Shown here: positions 1-6,307 of the stretch, one piece after another
Layout: the number at the start of each line of letters is the position of its first letter
Position numbering within the stretch: position 1 is the stretch's first letter
NCBI GenBank assembly: GCA_016789205.1
Contig: JAEURF010000099.1
Location: forward strand, 1 to 6,500
Origin: Anaerolineales bacterium
Lineage (GTDB): Bacteria; Chloroflexota; Anaerolineae; Anaerolineales; Villigracilaceae
DNA length: 6,500 nt
Direction of reading: 5' to 3'
Translations under genes and position numbers: made by a program
Notes under the pieces: generated by a model
What the model saw: the letters and a program-made list of their open reading frames with translations, nothing else
What the model was told of the DNA's origin: nothing
The model's database searches: none

Positions 1-1
1 C

Positions 2-1360
2 ATCACGCCACGCGAACCCTCTGAGAGAACTCGTCAAACTGCAAAAGCAATTGTCAGCAGTATGCAATCATTACGTCAATTGAGTGCCACAATCGGTGAG
101 CGATTCAGAAATTTTCTACCACGTTTATTACCCGACCCCAATGTAGATGAAAACTCAACGGTTTCATCAAATACGTTGATGTTGTTTATGGCAATCGTAA
201 TTCCGCTGATTGTAGTAATCCTTGCCAGTGTGGTTTACTTAAGATATGGACGCAGTGAGCAATATGATGCATATCTAAATCAGGCACAGCAATTTCGTGC
301 GCAAGCTTTGGCTTTAACCGACCCAATTGAACAAAGAAAAAGTTGGGAAAATGTTTTGCTGAATGTAACACGGGCAGAAGAACACCGCGAAACCACAGAG
401 ACGATTAACTTGCGTAAAGAAGCTGAAGCCAATTTAGATATTTTGCTGGGTATTACAAGAATGCAGTTCAATCCGGCATTTAGTTCCAAACCGAATATTG
501 ATGTAAGCCGTTTGGCGGCAAGTGAAAATGCATTGTATTTGTTGAATGCCGCGAACGGAGAAGCCTTGCGCGCCACACCATCAGGTGGTGGTGGCTTTCA
601 AATGGACGTGACCTTTAACTGCAAACCCGGCGTATACGGAAATTACACTGTCGGTCCGTTGGTAGATATTTTGGCGTTGCCGGTTATCAATTTTATTGAT
701 GCAACTTTGTTAGGTATAGATGCGAGTGGAAATTTACTCTATTGCAAATCTGGTGCTTTAGCGCAAGCCATTCCCCTACCGCCACCGGATACGAACTGGG
801 GACGTGTAACTGGCTTTACGTTAGAGAATGGTAATTTATATGTTTTAGATTCTTCAGCGCGTGCGGTCTGGGTGTATGTAGGCAAAGATGGCACATTTAC
901 AGACCGCCCATACTTCTTTTTTGGTCAGCAAACGCCGACTCAAGATGTGATTGATTTCATCGTCTCTGGGGATGAGATGTATATGTTACATGCTGATGGG
1001 CGGCTTTCTTCTTGTTCATACAGCCGCATTGATGCGAGCAAATCAAATTGTAAAGACCCACTACCGTTGGTCAATCCATTTCAGGCGTATCAAGATATTG
1101 ATTTGTTTGGTGCGGCACACTTCACACAAATTCTTTTCGCCGCGCCACCCGACCCATCTATTTTGTTGTTGGATGCAGATGGGCAAAGTGTATTTCGTTT
1201 CGCGCCAAGGTCAGTGGAGTTGCAGAATCAGTTTCGCCCGACGACCGGACGCGTGAATCCAATTCCTACTGGTTCAGTTGGCGCAGTAACGGTCAGCCCT
1301 GACCATGTGTTGTATCTTGCAGTAGATGGTCAAATATATTTCGCAGTCAACATGCCATAA
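2..1360 (+). CDS. C-terminal part of a membrane-anchored beta-propeller-like protein (5' partial)
   Basis: The frame is open from base 2 to the TAA at 1358-1360. The first ATG, at 62, has no purine-rich ribosome site, so I read this as the end of a longer gene that starts outside the window. From that ATG: residues 1-38 are a polar, Arg-rich linker; about 39-60 are one hydrophobic membrane helix; about 64-132 are predicted helical, with many Gln and Glu. From about 145 to the end come recurring strand-turn units such as LYLLN, LYVLDSS, MYMLHADG, ILLLDADG and LYLAVDG, which suggest a five- or six-bladed propeller. Arg residues before the helix favour the C-terminal domain lying outside the membrane, where its several Cys could form disulfides. 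From memory, similar Anaerolineae proteins carry a PP2C-type phosphatase domain before such a linker. That part is not visible here, so it is inference only. The next gene follows after 13 bases, so the two are probably co-transcribed. Function is otherwise unknown. Confidence 0.75.
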   Translation: MTPREPSERTRQTAKAIVSSMQSLRQLSATIGERFRNFLPRLLPDPNVDENSTVSSNTLMLFMAIVIPLIVVILASVVYLRYGRSEQYDAYLNQAQQFRAQALALTDPIEQRKSWENVLLNVTRAEEHRETTETINLRKEAEANLDILLGITRMQFNPAFSSKPNIDVSRLAASENALYLLNAANGEALRATPSGGGGFQMDVTFNCKPGVYGNYTVGPLVDILALPVINFIDATLLGIDASGNLLYCKSGALAQAIPLPPPDTNWGRVTGFTLENGNLYVLDSSARAVWVYVGKDGTFTDRPYFFFGQQTPTQDVIDFIVSGDEMYMLHADGRLSSCSYSRIDASKSNCKDPLPLVNPFQAYQDIDLFGAAHFTQILFAAPPDPSILLLDADGQSVFRFAPRSVELQNQFRPTTGRVNPIPTGSVGAVTVSPDHVLYLAVDGQIYFAVNMP

Positions 1361-1364
1361 CGAC

Positions 1365-1370
1365 GGAGGA
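1365..1370 (+). promoter_or_regulatory. Strong Shine-Dalgarno that fixes the start of the second gene
   Basis: GGAGGA lies just after the stop of the upstream gene and 3 bases before the ATG at 1374. It decides in favour of that ATG over the in-frame ATG at 1326, which lies inside the upstream gene and has no such site. Confidence 0.85.
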
Positions 1371-1373
1371 GAC

Positions 1374-2357
1374 ATGCTTAAGTTTTTTAATTCAATTCGA
1401 AATTTTTTTAGACCGGCGCCCAGAGGCTATCCGGCGGATAATACAATTGAGCCAGCTCAAAGTACGCGCAGTAAAGTTTTGGTGTTGATGTATGACCCGA
1501 TAATGGACTCGGGCGTGAAATTATCACAACAAATGAAATGGTATAACTCAACCGATTTGTTGACCGGCTTTATTCAAGACTTGTTAGAAGTTAGCAACGG
1601 GTTGGCGCGTTATGAGATTGTAGAACGGATTGATGTGAATGAATTCCCTACAAAAATAGATGGATTTCGATATACGCCTCAGACTTTCATGGATGTTTGG
1701 AATCGCGTGACGCCGCCTCATTTTCCGCAGGAAGTTAATTACAATACGATTTTGAATAAGTTTAATATTTTGCAACGTGTCGCTAGAAATGAAATTGATG
1801 AAGTTTGGATTTTCGGTTTTCCACATGCTGGTTTTTATGAATCAGTTATGGGCGGACCGGGCGCGTTTTGGTGTAATGCTCAACCTTTGGCAAATACTTC
1901 TACAAGTAAACGACGATTCGTGATAATGGGCTTTTCGTATGAAAGATATATCGGCGAGATGTTTGAGTCGTATGGGCATCGGGCTGAATCAATTATGGAA
2001 AAAACGTTCAGCAAATTAAGCGGTGATAAAAATTTGTGGAATCGTTTTGTGCGTTATGACAAAACTTCACCGGGCAAAGCCGCGTGTGGCAACATCCACT
2101 TTGCGCCGAACAGTCAAAGCGATTATGACTGGGGCAATATGACTCCGGTGAAAAGTGAATGCTTTGATTGGTTGTTAAATTTCCCAAACTTCAAAGGCGA
2201 TGTGCGCATTGTGGATTCAACTTTATGGGGCGGCGGTGAAATTCGCGCACATCACAAATGGTGGTTTAATCATTTTCCGCGTGTGGCAGGCAGGCAAAAT
2301 GGCATCCACAACAATTGGTGGCAATATGTTGTCTCTCCGCAAAAAGTAATTGTCTAA
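1374..2357 (+). CDS. Conserved uncharacterised protein, 327 aa
   Basis: I recognise this as a conserved family seen in Chloroflexota and, from memory, Actinobacteria, but know of no proven function. There is no clear signal peptide; residues 1-18 are basic and aromatic and could form a membrane-touching amphipathic helix. The core starts with a hydrophobic strand VLVLMYDP (35-42). Blocks that look conserved follow: DEVWIFGFPHAGFYES (142-157), GAFWCNAQPL (163-172), RRFVIMGFSYER (180-191), GHRAESIM (201-208), CGNIHFAPNSQSDYDWGN (238-255), DWLLNFPNF (265-273), IRAHHKWWFNHFP (290-302) and HNNWWQYV (312-319). So many His, Glu, Asp and Trp in invariant-looking blocks suggest an enzyme, possibly metal-dependent or carbohydrate-acting, but no known catalytic signature such as HExxH is present. 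It is the last gene of its operon, 13 bases after the membrane propeller-like gene and followed at once by a terminator. Gene call secure; function unknown. Confidence 0.9.
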   Translation: MLKFFNSIRNFFRPAPRGYPADNTIEPAQSTRSKVLVLMYDPIMDSGVKLSQQMKWYNSTDLLTGFIQDLLEVSNGLARYEIVERIDVNEFPTKIDGFRYTPQTFMDVWNRVTPPHFPQEVNYNTILNKFNILQRVARNEIDEVWIFGFPHAGFYESVMGGPGAFWCNAQPLANTSTSKRRFVIMGFSYERYIGEMFESYGHRAESIMEKTFSKLSGDKNLWNRFVRYDKTSPGKAACGNIHFAPNSQSDYDWGNMTPVKSECFDWLLNFPNFKGDVRIVDSTLWGGGEIRAHHKWWFNHFPRVAGRQNGIHNNWWQYVVSPQKVIV

Positions 2358-2368
2358 AAAAGTTTTAC

Positions 2369-2404
2369 ACTTCGTGCCAATCATCCGGTGCGAAGTTTTT
2401 TATT
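2369..2404 (+). terminator. Rho-independent terminator after the two-gene operon
   Basis: A 10-bp stem pairs ACTTCGTGCC (2369-2378) with GGTGCGAAGT (2387-2396) around an 8-base loop, with two G-T wobble pairs in the middle. Six T (2396-2401) and then ATT follow directly. It begins 11 bases after the stop at 2357 and separates this operon from the cyclase gene. Confidence 0.9.
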
Positions 2405-2442
2405 AATTAGAAATTGTTATTTTTCTGCAAGGTGTTCAGAGA

Positions 2443-2448
2443 TACAAT
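2443..2448 (+). promoter_or_regulatory. Possible -10 element of the diguanylate cyclase gene
   Basis: TACAAT matches the sigma-70 -10 consensus at 5 of 6 positions and lies 18 bases before the start codon, downstream of the terminator where a new promoter is needed. No good -35 stands at 16-18 bases (only a T-rich run near 2420-2426); TTGTTA at 2414-2419 is too far away. Weak call. Confidence 0.4.
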
Positions 2449-2453
2449 TATTT

Positions 2454-2462
2454 AGAAAGAAG
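2454..2462 (+). promoter_or_regulatory. Weak purine-rich ribosome binding site of the cyclase gene
   Basis: AGAAAGAAG ends 4 bases before the ATG at 2467. It lacks the GGAGG core seen before the gene at 1374, which suggests modest translation, as is common for signalling proteins. Confidence 0.5.
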
Positions 2463-2466
2463 TTCT

Positions 2467-5400
2467 ATGCTTAACCGCCCGGATATTTACGTTCCATTGA
2501 TTTATCTGGTCGCCGCCATTCCGTATGCATGGCTGGGGTTATATGCATGGCGCAGAAGACCAGCAATTGCCGTCACCTCGTTTGCACAGGTGATGCTGGG
2601 TATGTCTATTTGGACGACTGCATACAGCCTAGAATTATTTTCTTCATCTATCCCTGCAAAAATTTTCTTCACGCAAATTGAATATATAGGTGTTGCTGTA
2701 GCTCCATTGGCTATGTTTTTCTTTGCAATTGAGTTTACTGGGAAACGGCATGTGCTTTCTACCAGTAAAAAATTATTGATTTCAATTATTCCGGCAATCA
2801 GCGTTGCGTTGGTTTGGACAAATCAATTTCATCATCTGATGTGGGATAACGAAGTATTGACGAATGTAGGCAGTTTAATTTTGCTTCATCTTGATTTTGG
2901 AATTTTCTTTTGGATACATACTGTATATACCTACGGACTTTTGATTATTGCCAACATCATTTTAATCATGGAGTTTATTCAACGACCTAGCGTATATCGG
3001 GTACAAATTAGTTTTTTGATTTTGAGTATTCTTTTCCCGTTAATTGGTAGTTTCTTCTATGTAACGGGAAGTGGGCTGATTCAAAATCTGGATGTCACGC
3101 CTCTTTTCTTTTTGCCGACTGCGCTTGGTCTAGCTTGGGCAATTGTCAAATACCGATTGTTGGAGATTCTTCCATTAGAACATATCCATGTATTAGAAAG
3201 TATGAAAGATAGTGTGATTGTCTTAAACCCGCAACAGCGCGTTTTATACATTAATCAAACAGCTGAATATTTACTTAACAGTACAGAAGATAAAGCGATT
3301 GGTCAGCCGTTTGAGGAAATTTCAAAAACTTATGCTGAAAAATTGATACCTTATTTAACAAATGAGGAAATTCAAACGGAAGTAACTGTTGGGGAGGGCA
3401 AGCAGGTGCGCGTGTATGAATTAAGCGTTTCCTCAATCTCACCAGTTGATGTTTCGCAGAAACCAAATCATCAAGACAAGATGATGGTTTTACACGACAT
3501 CACGCAAAGAAAAGAAACTGAGCTTGCCCTCAGCCGCCGTGAGTTGATTATGTCTGCTATTAGTATGGCGGCGGAACAATTTTTGAGAGCTTCAACATGG
3601 GAACATAATATTCCCGGCGTGTTAGAAAAGATTGGGCAAGCGGCAGATGTCAGCCGTGTTTCAGTGGTGATGAATTATACGGATGAGAATCGCGTCATTC
3701 ATTCAAGTTTATGTTATGAGTGGGCATCGCCATCGGTCAAACCGCAAATCAATAATCCGTCACTGCGACATGTGCCTTTGCGGAAAAGCGGGCTTGGCAG
3801 ATGGGAAGATTGGCTTTCACAAGGTTTACCGATTGACGGAATTGTAAAAAATTTGCCCCAAGAGGAACAAGAATTTTATAAAGGCAGGGAAAGCCTTTCG
3901 ATTGTGGTGGTGCCGATTTTTGTAGATTTTCAATGGTGGGGATTTATCTTATTTGATGAATGCAGATATGAACGAATATGGACATCCACCGAGTTAGAAG
4001 CATTTCATATCGCCGCAAGTATTTTTGGTGCGGCTGAAACACGCGCCCGCACAGAACAAAAATTAATGCATCGTCAGCGCACGTTGGGATTATTACAAGA
4101 CATTGTAAAAGTCTCATTGAAAGCAAGTGATGTAAAAGATATGGCACAAACCATTGTAGAACGATTAGGAGAACTGATTAATGCCAATGGTTGTTTCTTA
4201 ACTTTATGGGATGAAGCAAGTAAACGCCCAATGCCAATTGCCGCATACGGACCACAAAAAGATATTTACACATCTATTCAACCCAAGCCCGCAGAACGGA
4301 CCTTCACCGAATTGGTTTTAGAAGCAGGGCATACCCTTGTCATTGAAGATGCCGCCAAAGATGCAAATATTTATCAACAACCTACTCACACACAATCTAT
4401 TTTGGTGCTTCCGTTAATTGCGGAAGAAAAAAAATTAGGCGCGGTGATTATGACATTTAATCAATCGCACAAATTCAGTGCGGATGAAATTTCCATTTGT
4501 GAACAAGCCTCTGCATTGATTGCGCTTGCGCTTGAAAAATTTCAGGTCGTAGATGAAGCCAAACGCCGCGCCGATACTTCTGAAATTTTGCGTAAAGCCA
4601 GTTTAGCAGTTGCCGAAAAACTTGAAATGGACGAAACGGCTACACATATTTTAGAACAATTAAAACAAGTATTGCCTTACGATAGTGCTTCTGTACAATT
4701 GTATAAAGATAATGAATTACATATTGTCGGCGGATTAGGCTGGCCAGATGATGTGGAAGTATTAGGTGTACGCTTCCCAGTTCCGGGCGATAACCCAAAT
4801 ACGATTGTGCTAGAAACTGGAAAACCCTATTCCCTAACAGACGCTTGGAAAAAGTACTCAGCCTTTCGAGAACCGCCTGCCAATGGCATTGTCTCTTGGC
4901 TCGGCGTGCCATTAATTGTACAAAATAAAACTGTAGGCTTGCTCGCTATAGATAGTTATCAACCGAATCGCTTTTCAGAAGCAGATATCAAAATCGCCAC
5001 TGAATTTGCAAATCAAGTTGCTATCGCGCTAGAAAATGCACGCATCTATCAAGAAACACAAGCGCAAGCCATTACCGACCCACTCACCAACATCTACAAT
5101 CGGCGCGGTTTATTTCAACTCGGTGAATTTGAATTTCAACGCGCACGGCGAATTCATCGTCCATTTTCTGTGATGATGTTTGATATAGACCACTTCAAAA
5201 GAATTAACGACCAATATAGCCATGCCATTGGCGACCAAATTTTGCAACGATTTACAGAGCGATGCCAAAAAAATTTACGCGCCATTGATTTGCTCGGCAG
5301 ATACGGCGGTGAAGAGTTTGTGATTCTTTTACCCGAAACAAATTTACAAGCCGCACAAGTCATCGCCGAACGCTTGCGTCAATCCATTATGAATGCACCT

Positions 5401-5565
5401 TTTACAAGTGATGCTGGCGATTTACGCATCACAACCAGCATTGGCGTAGCCGAAGCACATCAAAATGAAACATTAAATAACCTTGTTCAACGAGCTGATG
5501 CCGCGTTATACAAAGCAAAAGATTCGGGTCGCAATCGTGTTGTGGTGGATGAAACTCAAGCGTGA
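2467..5565 (+). CDS. Membrane diguanylate cyclase with 7TM, PAS, three GAF and GGDEF domains
   Basis: Predicted to make cyclic di-GMP from two GTP at the inner face of the cytoplasmic membrane in response to several inputs. Residues 1-230 hold seven hydrophobic helices (about 7-27, 36-57, 66-90, 102-118, 146-170, 179-199, 210-228) of the type found at the N-terminus of some histidine kinases (HisKA_7TM-like); the family-like motifs EYIGVAVAP and TNQFHHLMW are visible. A PAS domain spans about 240-350 and ends in the typical DITQRKETE. Three GAF domains lie at about 375-522, 550-692 and 715-860. The GGDEF domain (about 866-1030) has DPLTNIYNRRG at 871-881, FDIDHFKRIND at 905-915, the active-site GGEEF at 947-951 and the inhibitory-site RAID (RxxD) at 938-941. 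It should therefore be active and subject to product inhibition. The usual GH after FKxxND is SH here (918-919), a mild change. There is no EAL or HD-GYP domain. The gene stands alone behind a terminator. The ligands of PAS and GAF cannot be told. Confidence 0.95.
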   Translation: MLNRPDIYVPLIYLVAAIPYAWLGLYAWRRRPAIAVTSFAQVMLGMSIWTTAYSLELFSSSIPAKIFFTQIEYIGVAVAPLAMFFFAIEFTGKRHVLSTSKKLLISIIPAISVALVWTNQFHHLMWDNEVLTNVGSLILLHLDFGIFFWIHTVYTYGLLIIANIILIMEFIQRPSVYRVQISFLILSILFPLIGSFFYVTGSGLIQNLDVTPLFFLPTALGLAWAIVKYRLLEILPLEHIHVLESMKDSVIVLNPQQRVLYINQTAEYLLNSTEDKAIGQPFEEISKTYAEKLIPYLTNEEIQTEVTVGEGKQVRVYELSVSSISPVDVSQKPNHQDKMMVLHDITQRKETELALSRRELIMSAISMAAEQFLRASTWEHNIPGVLEKIGQAADVSRVSVVMNYTDENRVIHSSLCYEWASPSVKPQINNPSLRHVPLRKSGLGRWEDWLSQGLPIDGIVKNLPQEEQEFYKGRESLSIVVVPIFVDFQWWGFILFDECRYERIWTSTELEAFHIAASIFGAAETRARTEQKLMHRQRTLGLLQDIVKVSLKASDVKDMAQTIVERLGELINANGCFLTLWDEASKRPMPIAAYGPQKDIYTSIQPKPAERTFTELVLEAGHTLVIEDAAKDANIYQQPTHTQSILVLPLIAEEKKLGAVIMTFNQSHKFSADEISICEQASALIALALEKFQVVDEAKRRADTSEILRKASLAVAEKLEMDETATHILEQLKQVLPYDSASVQLYKDNELHIVGGLGWPDDVEVLGVRFPVPGDNPNTIVLETGKPYSLTDAWKKYSAFREPPANGIVSWLGVPLIVQNKTVGLLAIDSYQPNRFSEADIKIATEFANQVAIALENARIYQETQAQAITDPLTNIYNRRGLFQLGEFEFQRARRIHRPFSVMMFDIDHFKRINDQYSHAIGDQILQRFTERCQKNLRAIDLLGRYGGEEFVILLPETNLQAAQVIAERLRQSIMNAPFTSDAGDLRITTSIGVAEAHQNETLNNLVQRADAALYKAKDSGRNRVVVDETQA

Positions 5566-6272
5566 CGCCAAACTTGATATAAGCCCAATCTTCCATTTTC
5601 CCCATCAGATAAAAATTCCGCCTCGACTCGCATTTCAACTTGATTCGCCAGCGTATGCAATTCCTCACTTGAAAAATGATGTGCATACCGCAGACCTTCT
5701 CCCCCATTGCGCCAATCTAACAAATAATCATTTTCATCTACATCTTGATTCGTTAAACCAACTTTTTCCCAACTTTGGATTCTTGACTTCAACTTTTCAC
5801 TATTCAAAAACTGCCAATTCGACAAAACAAATCTTCCATTTGGTTTCAGTAATGTTTTTACCGTTTTCAAAATATCTAATCGTATTTCATTTGAGGGAAT
5901 ATGATGCAAGGTTGCAAAACAAGTAATCAGTGACCAATTATCAGTAATCAGTAGCTGATCGCTGAAAGCTGAAAGCTTAGACAAATCCACTTCCCGAAAC
6001 TCAACTCCACCCGAAGATTCAGCATCCCGAAGCAGAGGCAGGCTGAAATCCACGCCGAGAAGCGGAGCGTTATGTCCCCGTTTGGATAATGTATGTAGAA
6101 AGAGCCCGTTTCCACAGCCCAAATCCAAAACCGATTCATCATCTTGAATGGCTTCAAGAACTTTCATTACGCCATTTTGCAATCGCCCGCGCGTGGCAGA
6201 AAAAGAATCGCCAAATTGGTCATAAAATTTTCGATTTAATTCAATTAACTGTTTTGCAATCTCTGAATTCAC
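5556..6272 (-). CDS. Class I SAM-dependent methyltransferase, Trm9/ALKBH8-like, 238 aa
   Basis: Transfers a methyl group from S-adenosylmethionine; substrate unproven. Residues from the GTG start: IAKQLIELNRKFYDQFGDSF (5-24) resembles the N-terminus of related bacterial methyltransferases; motif I VLDLGCGNG is at 48-56; the acidic VDFS is at 74-77; CFATLHHIPS is at 118-127; the post-motif strand LKPNGRFVLSNW is at 142-153. The C-terminal part, DENDYLLDW (179-187) and LRYAHHFSSEEL (194-205), recalls the GD-x-PW and RYYHxF-xxEL pattern of tRNA wobble-uridine methyltransferases of the Trm9/ALKBH8 group. That link is from memory. I chose GTG at 6272 because homologs begin near here, and because a perfect -10 box ends 6 bases before it, so the mRNA would start at the GTG. 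Longer in-frame starts (ATG at 6302 or upstream) would run into the divergent reductase gene. The stop overlaps the cyclase stop by 10 bases. Residues 99-117 are encoded by a tandem 7-base repeat. Confidence 0.88.
   Translation of the reverse strand: MNSEIAKQLIELNRKFYDQFGDSFSATRGRLQNGVMKVLEAIQDDESVLDLGCGNGLFLHTLSKRGHNAPLLGVDFSLPLLRDAESSGGVEFREVDLSKLSAFSDQLLITDNWSLITCFATLHHIPSNEIRLDILKTVKTLLKPNGRFVLSNWQFLNSEKLKSRIQSWEKVGLTNQDVDENDYLLDWRNGGEGLRYAHHFSSEELHTLANQVEMRVEAEFLSDGENGRLGLYQVWRHA
5923..5978. repeat. Eight tandem degenerate heptamers inside the methyltransferase gene
   Basis: On the plus strand the units are GTAATCA, GTGACCA, ATTATCA, GTAATCA, GTAGCTG, ATCGCTG, AAAGCTG and AAAGCTT, with no gap (consensus about RTARYYR). 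The first four end in CA and the last four share GCT, so two sub-blocks seem fused. The tract lies in coding sequence, encoding methyltransferase residues 99-117 between the motif II region and the CFATLHH strand, without breaking the frame. Similar 7-base tracts of the CAGTAAT or CAGCTTT kind are, from memory, usually intergenic in Chloroflexota and cyanobacteria. Confidence 0.8.
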
Positions 6273-6278
6273 GCAGTC

Positions 6279-6307
6279 ATTATAACGGTATAATGCGGGC
6301 ATGTTAT
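6279..6307 (-). promoter_or_regulatory. Promoter of the methyltransferase, giving a leaderless mRNA
   Basis: Read on the minus strand, a perfect TATAAT (6284 down to 6279) lies 6 bases before the GTG at 6272, so transcription should begin at or within a base or two of the start codon. At 17-base spacing, ATAACA (6307 down to 6302) matches the -35 consensus TTGACA at 4 of 6 positions and lies within the first codons of the divergent gene. No Shine-Dalgarno is present before the GTG. Confidence 0.7.
6289..6294 (+). promoter_or_regulatory. -10 box of the CysH-like gene, giving a leaderless mRNA
   Basis: A perfect TATAAT lies exactly 6 bases before the ATG at 6301, so the mRNA should start at the ATG. 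The six bases between (GCGGGC) hold no convincing ribosome site. A -35 is poor: AATTCA at 17-base spacing matches at 2 of 6 positions, and TTCACG at 15-base spacing matches at 4 of 6. Both lie around the first codons of the methyltransferase. Confidence 0.65.

Noticed and set aside
280..576. Minus-strand reading frame of 98 codons
   Set aside because: Antisense shadow of the membrane protein gene, with no start signal and no recognisable domain.
1326..1373. Longer start for the uncharacterised protein at ATG 1326
   Set aside because: It lies within the end of the preceding gene and lacks a ribosome site, while ATG 1374 follows a strong GGAGGA.
2414..2419. TTGTTA as the -35 partner of TACAAT at 2443
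   Set aside because: The spacing of 23 bases is well beyond the usual 16-18.
5483..5926. Plus-strand reading frame of 147 codons starting inside the cyclase gene
   Set aside because: It overlaps the cyclase end and is antisense to the methyltransferase, whose SAM motifs are clear. Its own product shows no domain and it has no ribosome site.
5923..5978. Heptamer tract as a CRISPR array, attachment site or IS end
   Set aside because: Units are 7 bases with no spacers, there is no flanking duplication, and the tract lies within an intact gene.
6273..6300. Possible SAM-type or other riboswitch before the CysH-like gene
   Set aside because: Only 28 bases separate the genes and the predicted mRNA begins at the start codon, so there is no room for a leader structure.
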